Source: Streptosporangiales bacterium
GTDB taxonomy: Bacteria; Actinomycetota; Actinomycetes; Streptosporangiales; WHSR01
Direction: 5' to 3'
Length of the DNA stretch: 46,866 bases
Assembly (NCBI GenBank): GCA_009379995.1
Contig: WHSR01000035.1
Span: 1-46,866 of the forward strand
The position numbers and the translations under genes are program-made. Positions 17,582 to 26,053 of the stretch are shown here, piece after piece; position 1 is the first letter of the stretch, and each line of letters starts with the position of its first letter. Below the pieces are notes generated by a model. The model was not told the origin of the DNA. It worked only from the letters and a program-made list of their open reading frames with translations, and searched no databases.

Positions 17582-17989
17582 TCACGGCCTCGAGGACGAA
17601 CCCGAGCCGAGGCCGAGAATCCAGACGTCCTTGGCCAAGCCCTGGCCCTGCTGGGTTGGGCGCAGGCTTCCCTCCTGCCGCATTCCCGGGGTCCGTAGGT
17701 AGAGCCCGACCAGGCCGGCGGAGAATCCCGCCAGACCCGCGCCGGCCAGAGCGGTCGGCACAACCGGAAACAGCAGAGCCGTGCCCAGGACGATCTCTCC
17801 GGAGGACAGCAGCCGGGTGAAGAACTGCGCATCCAGCTTTCCCAGGAACGGGTAGGCCCCTGCGGCCATACCGTGCACCTGCGACGCCGTCTCCGGGTCC
17901 GCTTGGCGCTTCGTCAGGCCGGAGTTGAGGATGTACGCACCCGTCGCCATTCGAGGCGGAAGATGCCACGATTTCGTCGGCAGCCGCAC
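17582..17989 (-). CDS. DoxX-like membrane protein with probable C-terminal frameshift
   Basis: A 135-residue protein starting at GTG 17989, which has a clear AGGAGG five bases upstream. Text such as LPPRMATGAYILNSGLTKRQ, HGMAAGAYPFLGKLDAQFF, LLSSGEIVLGTALLFPVVP and GLYLRTPGMRQEGSLRPTQQ matches actinobacterial DoxX-like proteins with three to four helices. The normal ending, after KDVWILGLG, appears in the next frame as FVLEAVMDAASRKR with its stop at 17556. A one-base deletion near 17600-17612 would explain this and adds nine or so residues. It overlaps the upstream end of the HNH frame but not its likely coding start. Confidence 0.75.
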   Translation of the reverse strand: MRLPTKSWHLPPRMATGAYILNSGLTKRQADPETASQVHGMAAGAYPFLGKLDAQFFTRLLSSGEIVLGTALLFPVVPTALAGAGLAGFSAGLVGLYLRTPGMRQEGSLRPTQQGQGLAKDVWILGLGSGSSSRP

Positions 17990-18100
17990 GGGAACCTCCT
18001 CTCGAACGCTGTAGCTGCTGTTTGTCCTTGCCGTACCCGCTTCCTCCCGGACGACTCCACCGTCCGACCGGCGGCGCACGTGGTCGCAGTCCGGATCGGG

Positions 18101-18860
18101 CTAGCGGTCGTCGGCGGAAAGGAAGTTCGGCGGCGGTACCAGCCGACGAAAGGCGCTGGCCGCCCGCTCGATGTCGTCGCCGGCGCCGGCGAGGACCAAC
18201 TCTCCGTGGCCGGGCAGCAGGACGTCGGTGTCGCGCTCGGCCAGTCCGATGACCGACTCCGGCGTACCGGTCGAGCCGGCAGTCCGGTATCGCCTGAAGG
18301 CTGACCCGGCCGGCCGCGAAGACGCAGTCGCCGCCGAAGAGCACCCTCGACCCGCCGATCACGGTGCCGAAGACTAGGTGGCCGTCGCAGTGGCCGGGCG
18401 CGTCCACCACCTCCACCTGGACATTCCCGCTCGCCGCCGTCTCCCCGCCGCGCAGCACCCGGTCGGTGGGGCTCGGCGCGAGCCGGTAGTCGCTCGGGTA
18501 CACGCCGACCTCCCGGGCCCGGGCGAGCTGGGTACGGCGTTCGTCCGCGACCGCGAGTGCCGCGGCGGTCTCCGGGCTCGCGAGGACGGAGAGTCCGGCG
18601 GCGCGGGCGGCCGCGGCGCCACCGGCATGGTCGGCGTGGTAGTGGGTGACGAGCACACCGCCGAGCGCCGCCCGGTCGCAGACCTGGCTTACGTTGTCGA
18701 GCCATCGGTCGGCGGCGAGGTCGGTCCCGGCGTCGATACAGAACCCGCCGGTGCCGTCGAAGACCAGGAAGGCGTGGCAGTCGTGGGCGTCGGTGGTGGC
18801 GGTGGCGTCGGTTCCGCTGCCCACGAGCCACACCGCGTCGTGGATTCGCTTCGCTGGCAT
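18101..18860 (-). pseudogene. MBL-fold metallo-hydrolase with one frameshift
   Basis: The frame from ATG 18860 carries the metallo-beta-lactamase core: VLVTHYHADHAGG (HxHxDH), VVDAPGHCDGHLVFG and LFGGDCVFAAG. After RVSLQAIPDCRLDRYA the frame changes near 18258-18266. The remaining C-terminus, SVIGLAERDTDVLLPGHGEL with the last metal histidine, continues in the next frame and ends at TAG 18101. Rejoined, the protein is about 252 residues, normal for glyoxalase-II-like hydrolases. It lies 22 nt downstream of the GntR-RidA fusion on the same strand and may be a third gene of that unit. Sequencing error is as likely as true decay. Confidence 0.8.
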
Positions 18861-18882
18861 ATGTAGCTGACCGGGCCTTTCC

Positions 18883-19995
18883 TCAGGGACGGTCGGGTCG
18901 CACCGCCACGACGTCCACCTCGATGAGGATGCCGGGCAGCGAGCTGCCCACCGTGGTACGCACCGGATAGGGCTGCGCGAACCGCCGCGCGTAGACCTCG
19001 TTGTACGCCGCGAAGTCGCGGTCCAGGTGCTGGAGGTGGACGGTGGTCTTCACCACGTGGGCGATGGACAACCCGACGGCCGCGAGCGCGCGCTCGATGT
19101 TGTCGATGACCCGATCCGTCTGCGCGGCGATGCCGTCCGGCGCCGCGCCGGTGTCCGGGTCCTGCGGCCCTAGGCCCGCCGTGTAGACGAAGCCGCCCGC
19201 CTCGACGACGTGGCTGTATGGCCCGGCGGGAGTCGGGAGATCGGGGCTGGTGTGCGCGTTCTTGGCCATCTCGACCGTGGCCTCCTCGTGCGGCTCGCGG
19301 AAGATCTCCGCGACGAGCTCGTAGCGGTCGGGCCGGTACAGCGACCGGGCGTACTCGATGGGTCGGCGGCGCTGGTCGCGTACGAGGTGGACGACCTCCA
19401 GCCCGGGGGAGCCGGCGGGCCGCCCCAGGAGCATGGCCTCACGCGGCGTTAGCGCCACCGCGTGGACCCTGCGCGTGCCGGCGGTCACCCGCACCCCGAT
19501 CCGGAGCAGCGCCTCGTACAGCGAGCCCTCCAGATCACCGGCGCCCAGCAGCGGCTCGAGGCGGGCCGGCAGGTGGGCGAGTTCCAGGCAGACCGGCTCG
19601 TCGTCGGCGGACCGGAGCCGCTCGACGGCGAGCACCGCGTCTCCCGGGGCTAGAGCGAGCGCCCGGGCGACCTCGGCCGGCGCCGCGGTACGCGCCCAAC
19701 CGACGAGCCGGGAGGACGGCCGCAGCCCTCGGGCCCGCATGTCCTCGGTGAACGAGGTCAGGGTCGGCCCCTTCGCCAAGGGCGGGCGGCGCACGTAGGT
19801 GCCGCGCCCGGCGATGCGGTCGACCATCTCCTCCTCGACCAGCCGTTGCACCGCCTGACGTAAGGTCATGCGGCTAACCCCGAACTCCAGGGCCAGCTCG
19901 CTCTCCGGGGGCAGCTTGCTGCCCGGTGGCAGGGCACGGCAGCGGCGTCGCAACGCCTCCGCGATCACCACGTACTTCGGCGACCCTCCGGCCAT
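18883..19995 (-). CDS. GntR/UTRA transcriptional regulator fused to a RidA domain
   Basis: A continuous 370-residue frame with no stop between domains. Residues 5-72 are a GntR winged helix (SKLPPESELALEFGVSRMTL), 77-232 a UTRA ligand domain of the HutC type (GPTLTSFTEDMRARGLRPSS, LRIGVRVTAGTRRV, RPIEYARSLYRPDRYEL), and 243-370 a complete RidA/YjgF domain (AGPYSHVVEAGGFVYTAGL, NIERALAAVGLS) with the imine-binding Arg346 in PVRTTVG. RidA proteins hydrolyse reactive enamine/imine products of PLP enzymes. An internal ATG at codon 243, 11 nt after GGAGG, could also yield free RidA. The start overlaps the M20 stop as TGATG, so translation is coupled. Confidence 0.85.
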   Translation of the reverse strand: MAGGSPKYVVIAEALRRRCRALPPGSKLPPESELALEFGVSRMTLRQAVQRLVEEEMVDRIAGRGTYVRRPPLAKGPTLTSFTEDMRARGLRPSSRLVGWARTAAPAEVARALALAPGDAVLAVERLRSADDEPVCLELAHLPARLEPLLGAGDLEGSLYEALLRIGVRVTAGTRRVHAVALTPREAMLLGRPAGSPGLEVVHLVRDQRRRPIEYARSLYRPDRYELVAEIFREPHEEATVEMAKNAHTSPDLPTPAGPYSHVVEAGGFVYTAGLGPQDPDTGAAPDGIAAQTDRVIDNIERALAAVGLSIAHVVKTTVHLQHLDRDFAAYNEVYARRFAQPYPVRTTVGSSLPGILIEVDVVAVRPDRP

Positions 19996-21176
19996 CACGG
20001 ACCTCCGGTGCCGTCGCAGAACTCCTCGGCGAGCGCGGCGTAGAGGTCGACCGCGTCGCGCAACTGGTCTACCTCCACATACTCGTTCGGCCCGTGCGCG
20101 ACCGGCAGCGATCCCGGGCCGAGGCTGGTGATGGTGGGTATGCCGGCCCGGCCCAAGAAGTACGTGGCGTCGGTGCCTCCGGGATAGGCGGCCAGCGGCA
20201 GCATCGCGCCGAGCGTCCGCCGGGCAGCCCGTTGGGCGGCCCGGACCACCGCGGTCTCCGGGTCCAGTGCCACCGCGGGCATCCAGCCCAGCGAACCCTC
20301 GGCGTAGCTGACGAGCGCGGTCCCCGCGTCGCCGACCACCTCGCCGACGAGCCGCTCGATGGCGGCTCTCACCTGGTCTCGTTCCATTCCGGGCACCAGC
20401 CGGATCTCGACCGCGACCGAACACAGACCCGGCCACGTACCGAAGCAGACGCCGCCGTGCACGAGCATGCCGGGGTTGACGGTGGGCGAGCACGGAATCG
20501 GGCCGGGCTCGGCGAGCGGAGGGCGAAAACCCTCGAGGGCGTGCAGCAGGTCGGCCGCGAGCTGCACGGCGTTGCGGCCGAGCCGTTCGGACAGCCCGCT
20601 GTGGCCCTGGGCGGTACGGATCTCCACCTCGAAGCAGCAGATGCCGCGGGAGACGAGATACAACGCCTCCCAGGGAGCGTCGAGGCCGCTCGGCTCGCCG
20701 ATGACTATCGCCTCGAGGTCGGGCAGGCCGGCTTCGGCGAGCGCCTTCGCGCCCGCACCCGAGCCCTGCTCCTCGTCAGCGCTGAGGACCAGGGTGAGCC
20801 TGCCGGAGCCCCCGCCGTCGGCGAACCGGCGCAGCGCGAGGAGCATCGCGGCCACGCCGCCCTTCATGTCAGTTGCGCCGAGACCGTAGGCGAGCCCTTC
20901 GCTGACCGTCAGCTCGAAGGGGTCGGACCGCCACTGCGTCGCCGCGTCGCCCACCGGTTTGGTGTCGAGGTGACCGGCGAGGCCCAGGTGGGGGCCGGGT
21001 CCCCGGTCCGCCGTGACGAGCAGGTTGGGGCGGCCTGGTACGAGCTCGACCCGCCGGACCTCGAAGCCCTGGCCCCGGCAGTCGGCCTCGATGTCCGCCG
21101 CGATGGCGGCCTCTCCCGGCCCCGGGTTCTGCGAATCGATCGCGACCAGACGGCGGGTGACCTGGAGGACCTCCAT
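19995..21176 (-). CDS. M20-family metallo-amidohydrolase/peptidase
   Basis: A 393-residue enzyme of the ArgE/DapE/CPG2 group. Metal-binding motifs are visible: LGLAGHLDTKPVG (His and Asp), GATDMKGGVAAML (bridging Asp), LSADEEQGSGAG (catalytic Glu-Glu) and, near the C-terminus, GGTDATYFLGRAGIPTITSLG plus AHGPNEYVEV with the last His. These dimeric zinc enzymes remove N-acyl groups or cleave C-terminal residues. It begins the minus-strand unit that continues into the GntR-RidA fusion and diverges from the sugar importer operon, so an N-acylated amino sugar or amino acid derivative is a reasonable but unproven substrate. Confidence 0.9.
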   Translation of the reverse strand: MEVLQVTRRLVAIDSQNPGPGEAAIAADIEADCRGQGFEVRRVELVPGRPNLLVTADRGPGPHLGLAGHLDTKPVGDAATQWRSDPFELTVSEGLAYGLGATDMKGGVAAMLLALRRFADGGGSGRLTLVLSADEEQGSGAGAKALAEAGLPDLEAIVIGEPSGLDAPWEALYLVSRGICCFEVEIRTAQGHSGLSERLGRNAVQLAADLLHALEGFRPPLAEPGPIPCSPTVNPGMLVHGGVCFGTWPGLCSVAVEIRLVPGMERDQVRAAIERLVGEVVGDAGTALVSYAEGSLGWMPAVALDPETAVVRAAQRAARRTLGAMLPLAAYPGGTDATYFLGRAGIPTITSLGPGSLPVAHGPNEYVEVDQLRDAVDLYAALAEEFCDGTGGP

Positions 21177-21192
21177 CTCCGCGCTCCCTTAC

Positions 21193-21237
21193 TTGACTCA
21201 TCTAGACAGCGAATATACTTTTCGGAATTAACTTCCA
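21193..21237. promoter_or_regulatory. divergent control region: promoter with UTRA-type and IclR-type sites
   Basis: TTGACT at 21193-21198 and TATACT at 21214-21219 form a plus-strand promoter-like pair with a short 15-nt spacer. Between them, CATCTAGACAG (21199-21209) contains the TCTAGAC core of HutC/DasR-type GntR operators. Immediately after the -10, CGGAATTAACTTCCA (21223-21237) is a GGAA-N5-TTCC dyad close to the classical IclR consensus. Both regulator genes lie in the locus. Confidence 0.5.
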
Positions 21238-21307
21238 CAACAACTGGCGGGCTAAACGAGTCACCTCCGACGCCGCCGACCATCGCTCGAGAAGCGGAGA
21301 GAGCACC

Positions 21308-22396
21308 ATGGCTGTGAACAGGCGAGGACTCATGAGGGCCGCGGGTGCCGCCCTCGCCGCGACCGTCCTCCTCACCGGGGTGGCCTGCGGGTCCAGTGGG
21401 GGTGGTGAAGCCTCCGGCGGGTCGGAAGGGGGCGCGAACACGCCGGGCGCTCCGTCGATCGGAGTCGCCGAGATCAACCTCTCGTTGCCGTTCTTCGTGG
21501 AGATGAGGGACGCGTCGGACAAGATCGCCGCGGACTACGGCGTCAACGTCACCTGGCAGAGCGCGGACGGCAGCCTGGAGAAGGAGATCTCCATCGTCGA
21601 GGACTTCATCGCCCAGGACAAAGACGTCATCATGATCGATCCACTGAACGCCAAGGCCCTCGCGCCCGTGGTCAACAAGGCGCGTAAGGCCGGCATCGAG
21701 GTCATCACGATGGGCAACAAGGTGGAAGGCGAGGGCAACCACAACACCCTCTACCCCGACCACGACAACTGGGTGCTCAACGCCCGGATCCTCGGCACCA
21801 CGCTCGGCGGCAAGGGCAAGGTGCTCCTGCTCATCGGCTCGGTCGGCAACTACGTCTCCGACACCCGGCAGAAGGCGTTCGAGCAGACGATGAAGGAGGA
21901 GTTCCCCAACATCCAGGTCATCACCCAGCCGACCAACTTCGACAGCTCGACCGCGGCGAATGTCACCCAGACCGTGCTCACCAACCACCCGGACCTGGCG
22001 GGCATCGCGAGCATCTCCGACGGACTCACCCTGCCCGCGCTGAAGGTGCTGCAGGCGCGCGACAAGCTCGGCATGCCGTTCGTGACCAACGACGGTGACC
22101 CGAAGGTCTACCCGTACCTGGAGAAGGGGCAGGTGCTGAACGACGTGCTGACCGGCTCGCACCGGGTGGGTGCGTGGAACACCGCCGTCGGCGCGCGGCT
22201 GGCCAAGGGCAGCGACTTCCCGACCGACCTGTTCATGCCGACCTACGTGGTGGCCTCCGAGCAGGTCAGCAAGCGGCTATCGGACGCGGGCCTGGATGTC
22301 GAGACCGTGACACCCGACCGGGCACGCCAGCTCGCGCAGAGCTACCCGAGCGAGTTCGCGCCGAGCAAGCCGGACAAGGCAATGTCGGTCGAGTGA
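21308..22396 (+). CDS. ribose-type ABC transporter substrate-binding lipoprotein
   Basis: A 362-residue type-1 periplasmic-binding protein. The N-terminus MAVNRRGLMRAAG, a hydrophobic stretch and the lipobox TGVAC (Cys27) give a lipoprotein signal, followed by a Gly/Ser-rich linker. The fold shows GVAEINLSLPFFVEMRDASD, VIMIDPLNAKALAPVVNKAR, HPDLAGIASISDGLTLPALK and FVTNDGDPKVYPYLEKGQ, matching RbsB-like sugar binders. It opens the long operon and is 31 nt ahead of the transporter membrane/ATPase gene. The ligand should be a sugar or sugar derivative. Confidence 0.9.
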   Translation: MAVNRRGLMRAAGAALAATVLLTGVACGSSGGGEASGGSEGGANTPGAPSIGVAEINLSLPFFVEMRDASDKIAADYGVNVTWQSADGSLEKEISIVEDFIAQDKDVIMIDPLNAKALAPVVNKARKAGIEVITMGNKVEGEGNHNTLYPDHDNWVLNARILGTTLGGKGKVLLLIGSVGNYVSDTRQKAFEQTMKEEFPNIQVITQPTNFDSSTAANVTQTVLTNHPDLAGIASISDGLTLPALKVLQARDKLGMPFVTNDGDPKVYPYLEKGQVLNDVLTGSHRVGAWNTAVGARLAKGSDFPTDLFMPTYVVASEQVSKRLSDAGLDVETVTPDRARQLAQSYPSEFAPSKPDKAMSVE

Positions 22397-22427
22397 CGCG
22401 CACCCTGGCTAAGAAGAGGGGACCTGG

Positions 22428-25028
22428 GTGACTAGAAGGGCGCTCTCTCAGCCGAGCCTGGTGTTGCTCGTGGCGGTGGCTCTCGCCGCCGTGGCGTTCA
22501 GCCTGGCCCGCCCGAGCTTCCTCAGCGCGGGCAACGCCTTCAACATCGCCGAGCAGACGGCGGTGATCTCGCTGGTCGCGTTCGGCATGACGGCGGTCAT
22601 CCTCACCCGCGGCATCGACCTGTCGGTGGGCTCCTCGTTGGCGCTCGCCTCGGTGGTGGGCGGCCAGGTGATGCACGCGACCGGCGGCTCGGCCGCGGCC
22701 ACGATCGCCGCCGTGTTCGGGACGGCCCTGCTCGTCGGCGCGCTCAACGGCCTGCTCGTCGCGGTCTTCGGGGTCAACGCGTTCATGGCGACGCTCGGCA
22801 CGTACGCGCTGGCCGGTGGCGCCGCCGTCAGCATCTCCCGCGGCGCCAGCACCAACGTGGGCAACGACGCGGTGCTGTGGCTCGGCCGGGCGGACGTGGC
22901 GGGCGTCCCCGTTTCGACGGTGCTCACCGTGGTCGTGCTGGCGGCCTTCTACGTGCTGACCCGGCGGACGGTGCTGGGCCGCTGGTGGTACGCGGCCGGC
23001 GGCAACCGTACGGCCGCCGTTGCGAGCGGGATCCCGGTGCGGTGGGCGACGTTCGTCGCCTACCTGACCAGCGGGTTGACGGTCGGCCTGGGTGCCCTGG
23101 TCACCATCGGCCGGCTCAGCTCGATCCAGCCGCTGGCCGGCCAGGGGCTGGAGTTCTCCGCCATCACCGCCGCCGTCATCGGCGGCACCAGCCTCGCCGG
23201 CGGCCGGGGCGATGTCGTCGCCACGTTCCTCGGCTCGGTCTTCGTCGGGGTGATCTCCGCCGGCCTGTCGTTCCTCGGCGTCAGCCAGGCGATGATCTAC
23301 GTGCTCACCGGGGTGTTCGTGGTGGTTGCGGTGCTCGTCTCGCAGCGGGAGGTGTTCGCGGCCCTGGGCGAGCGGTACGCGACGGCGCGCGCGGTGCTGG
23401 CCAACCGGCTTGGCCGGCTGAGGCGGCCGGGTCGCGGCGCGCGCCGCGGCGCAGCCGTCGCGGGATCCGAGGACCAGCGCGTCCACCGGCTCGAGGTCGA
23501 GGGCGTGAGCAAGATGTTCCCCGGAGTCGTCGCGCTCGAGGCGGTCGGGTTCTCCATCGAGTCGGGCGAGGTCGTCGCACTCATGGGCGAGAACGGCGCC
23601 GGCAAGTCCACCCTGGTGAAGATCCTGTCCGGCAACTACCGGCCGTCGGCGGGAGGCATCCTCCTCGACGGCACGCCGGTTCGGCACAGCGGGCCGGAGG
23701 ACGCGCGCCGCGCCGGCATCGCCGTCATCCACCAGCACTTCACGCTCGTCCCCGACCTCACGGTCGCGGAGAACATGTTCATCGGCGAGGAACTACGGTG
23801 GTGGCCGTTCGGCCCGCTGCGCCGCCGGCTCATGCGCTCGCTCACCCGCGACCTGCTGCGCGAGCTCGACGTACCGGTCTCGCCGAGGGCACGGGTCGGC
23901 GCGCTGACCGTCGGCCAGCGGCAGATGATCGAGATCGCCAAGGCGATCCACGAGCGGGCCTGGCTGGTCATCATGGATGAGCCGACCTCCGCGCTGTCGG
24001 CCCGGGAGCGCGACAGGCTGTACGAGTTCGTCGACCGGCTGCGCCGGCGAGGTACGGCGATCCTGTACATCTCGCACAAGCTGGAGGAGATCTACCACCT
24101 TGCCTCCCGCGCCGTCGTGCTGCGCGACGGCCAGGTGGTCGGCCGTCCCTCGCTGGCCGAGGTGGCCCCCGGCCAGCTGGTCTCCATGATGGTCGGTCGG
24201 CGGATCGAGAACCTCTTCCCGTACGTGGCCGCCGACGTCGGGGAGGACCGCCTGTCCGTCAGCGGCCTCAGCGACGGCGGCCTGCTCAAGGACGTGACCC
24301 TCACCGTGCGCGAGGGGGAGGTCGTCGGGTTCGTCGGGCTCATGGGCTCCGGCCGCACCGAGCTCATGCGCTGTGTCGTCGGGCTGTCGCCGGTGGTCGC
24401 CGGCACCGTGCGGGTGATGGGGCGGAAGGGCGGCGGGCTGTCGCTCGCCGAGCTGGCCGGGCTCGGCGTCGCGTACGTGCCGGAGGACCGCCTCGCCGAC
24501 GGCATCTTCCCCGACCTCTCGGTAGCCGAGAACATGGGCATCCTCTGGATACGCCAGGCCAGCGGGGCCGGCCTGCTCCAGGTGCGCAGGGAGCGAGAAA
24601 GGGTCGACGAACTGATCAGCGACCTTGCCGTACGGCCTCCCGACCCGCGTCGGCAGATCCGCTTCCTGTCCGGCGGCAACCAGCAGAAGGTAGTTCTGGG
24701 CAAGTGGCTGGCGCTGCGTCCCAAGTTGTTCCTGCTCGACGACCCGACCCGGGGCGTCGACGTCGGGGCGAAGGCCGAGATCCACGACCTCATCGCGGGA
24801 CTGAAGAGCGCGGGGGCGGCGGTGCTGCTCACCTCCTCGGAGATGCCGGAGGTGCTGAGCGTGGCCGACAGGGTAGTGGTGATGCGCCACGGCGTGAGCG
24901 TCGCGGAGTACCCGCGCGGCGTTTCGGAGGAGCAGGTGATGCGGGACGCGTTCGGCGAGCGAGCCGCGGCGCCGGCGCCCGGCGAGGCCGCCGTCGCGCG
25001 CCACACGGAAGGAGGGGGCGATGGCTGA
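22428..25028 (+). CDS. ABC sugar transporter: permease fused to double ATPase (RbsC-RbsA fusion)
   Basis: An 866-residue frame that unites two proteins normally encoded apart. Residues 1-308 are an RbsC-type permease with about eight to ten helices (RGIDLSVGSSLALASVVGGQ, EFSAITAAVIGGTSLAGGRG). An arginine-rich linker (about 311-353) leads to an RbsA-type ATPase with two nucleotide domains: Walker A GENGAGKST at 387-395, MIEIAKAIHERAWLVIMDEP in the first, and a degenerate loop MGSGRTELMR plus LSGGNQQKVVLGKWL and LLDDPTRGVD in the second. The start is GTG at 22428. It overlaps the second permease gene by 8 nt. The fusion is unbroken in sequence, so it is not simple readthrough. Confidence 0.88.
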   Translation: MTRRALSQPSLVLLVAVALAAVAFSLARPSFLSAGNAFNIAEQTAVISLVAFGMTAVILTRGIDLSVGSSLALASVVGGQVMHATGGSAAATIAAVFGTALLVGALNGLLVAVFGVNAFMATLGTYALAGGAAVSISRGASTNVGNDAVLWLGRADVAGVPVSTVLTVVVLAAFYVLTRRTVLGRWWYAAGGNRTAAVASGIPVRWATFVAYLTSGLTVGLGALVTIGRLSSIQPLAGQGLEFSAITAAVIGGTSLAGGRGDVVATFLGSVFVGVISAGLSFLGVSQAMIYVLTGVFVVVAVLVSQREVFAALGERYATARAVLANRLGRLRRPGRGARRGAAVAGSEDQRVHRLEVEGVSKMFPGVVALEAVGFSIESGEVVALMGENGAGKSTLVKILSGNYRPSAGGILLDGTPVRHSGPEDARRAGIAVIHQHFTLVPDLTVAENMFIGEELRWWPFGPLRRRLMRSLTRDLLRELDVPVSPRARVGALTVGQRQMIEIAKAIHERAWLVIMDEPTSALSARERDRLYEFVDRLRRRGTAILYISHKLEEIYHLASRAVVLRDGQVVGRPSLAEVAPGQLVSMMVGRRIENLFPYVAADVGEDRLSVSGLSDGGLLKDVTLTVREGEVVGFVGLMGSGRTELMRCVVGLSPVVAGTVRVMGRKGGGLSLAELAGLGVAYVPEDRLADGIFPDLSVAENMGILWIRQASGAGLLQVRRERERVDELISDLAVRPPDPRRQIRFLSGGNQQKVVLGKWLALRPKLFLLDDPTRGVDVGAKAEIHDLIAGLKSAGAAVLLTSSEMPEVLSVADRVVVMRHGVSVAEYPRGVSEEQVMRDAFGERAAAPAPGEAAVARHTEGGGDG

Positions 25029-26031
25029 GCTCACCGGCCGCGCGGAGCCGGCGCCGCCGCCGTGGTCGTACGCCGTCCGCGACCTCGTCGTGCGGTTCGC
25101 GCCGCAGCTCCTGCTCGTCGTCCTCGTCGTGGCGCTGCTCCTCGTCGAGCCGAGCACGCTGAGGCCGGGAAACATCGTCAACGTTCTCGTGGCCGCGGCG
25201 CCGATCGCCACCCTCGCGCTGGGCGCCATGTGGGTGTTCATCGGCGGCGGGCTGGACCTGTCCGCCGGGTACGGCGTTGCGATGTGCGCGCTCGTGCTCG
25301 GCGCGAACCTGCAGGGCGGCACCCCGCTCGGCGTCGCCGTCGGGCAGGCGGTGCTCGCCGGGATGCTGCTGGGCTTGACCAACGGCGTCCTGGTCGGCGT
25401 CGTCGGCATGCCGGCGTTCATCGCGACGCTGGCCACCATGGTGTGCGTCCAGGGGGTGACCCTGGTGCTCGGCGGTGTCGGCACGGTGATCATCGACAAC
25501 GCGGTGCTGACCCTGATCGGCACCGGTGAGCTGGGCGGCGTCCCGACACCGATCCTGTACGCACTCGGGGTCGCCGTACTGGTGTGGGTCCTGTTGCGGT
25601 CCTCCGCCTTCGGGCTGCGGACGTACGCGCTCGGCTCCAACCGGGAGGCCGCCGTCACCCGTGGCGTCCCGGCCGTACGGCAGGACGTCCTCGTCTACGT
25701 CTTCAGCGGGCTGATGACCGCGGTCACCGCCATCCTGCTGGTCGCGCGGGTGCAGATCGTCGATCCCAAGATCGCTGGACTCAACCTGCTGCTCGACGCC
25801 TTCGCCGCGGCGATCCTCGGCGGCACGAGCCTGTTCGGCGGCAGGGGAAGCGTCTTCGGCACCGTGACCGGTGCGCTGATCATCAGCCTCATCACGACGA
25901 GCCTGGTGACGCTGGGTGTCGGCGCGCAGAACGTGCAGCTCCTCAAGGGCGCCATGATCGTCGTCGCCGTCGTCGTGGACGCGCTGGTCAGAGCTTTGGA
26001 AAGACAGCAGCCCGCGTCCGTCGAGGCGTGA
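25021..26031 (+). CDS. ABC sugar transporter permease (RbsC-like)
   Basis: A 336-residue permease with about eight to ten hydrophobic segments. Family text includes ALGAMWVFIGGGLDLSAGYG, GVVGMPAFIATLATMVCVQG, AVLVWVLLRSSAFGLRTYAL and DAFAAAILGGTSLFGGRGS. Its ATG is preceded by GGAGG within the end of the fused permease-ATPase gene. It presumably pairs with the permease domain of that fusion to form a heterodimeric channel for the sugar delivered by the binding lipoprotein. Confidence 0.9.
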   Translation: MAELTGRAEPAPPPWSYAVRDLVVRFAPQLLLVVLVVALLLVEPSTLRPGNIVNVLVAAAPIATLALGAMWVFIGGGLDLSAGYGVAMCALVLGANLQGGTPLGVAVGQAVLAGMLLGLTNGVLVGVVGMPAFIATLATMVCVQGVTLVLGGVGTVIIDNAVLTLIGTGELGGVPTPILYALGVAVLVWVLLRSSAFGLRTYALGSNREAAVTRGVPAVRQDVLVYVFSGLMTAVTAILLVARVQIVDPKIAGLNLLLDAFAAAILGGTSLFGGRGSVFGTVTGALIISLITTSLVTLGVGAQNVQLLKGAMIVVAVVVDALVRALERQQPASVEA

Positions 26032-26053
26032 CCGCGAGGAAAGGGGAGGCCCC

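Noticed and set aside
17470..17832. N-terminal extension of the HNH protein
   Set aside because: This part of the frame overlaps the DoxX-like gene on the same strand and is Arg/Ser/Pro-rich shadow text.
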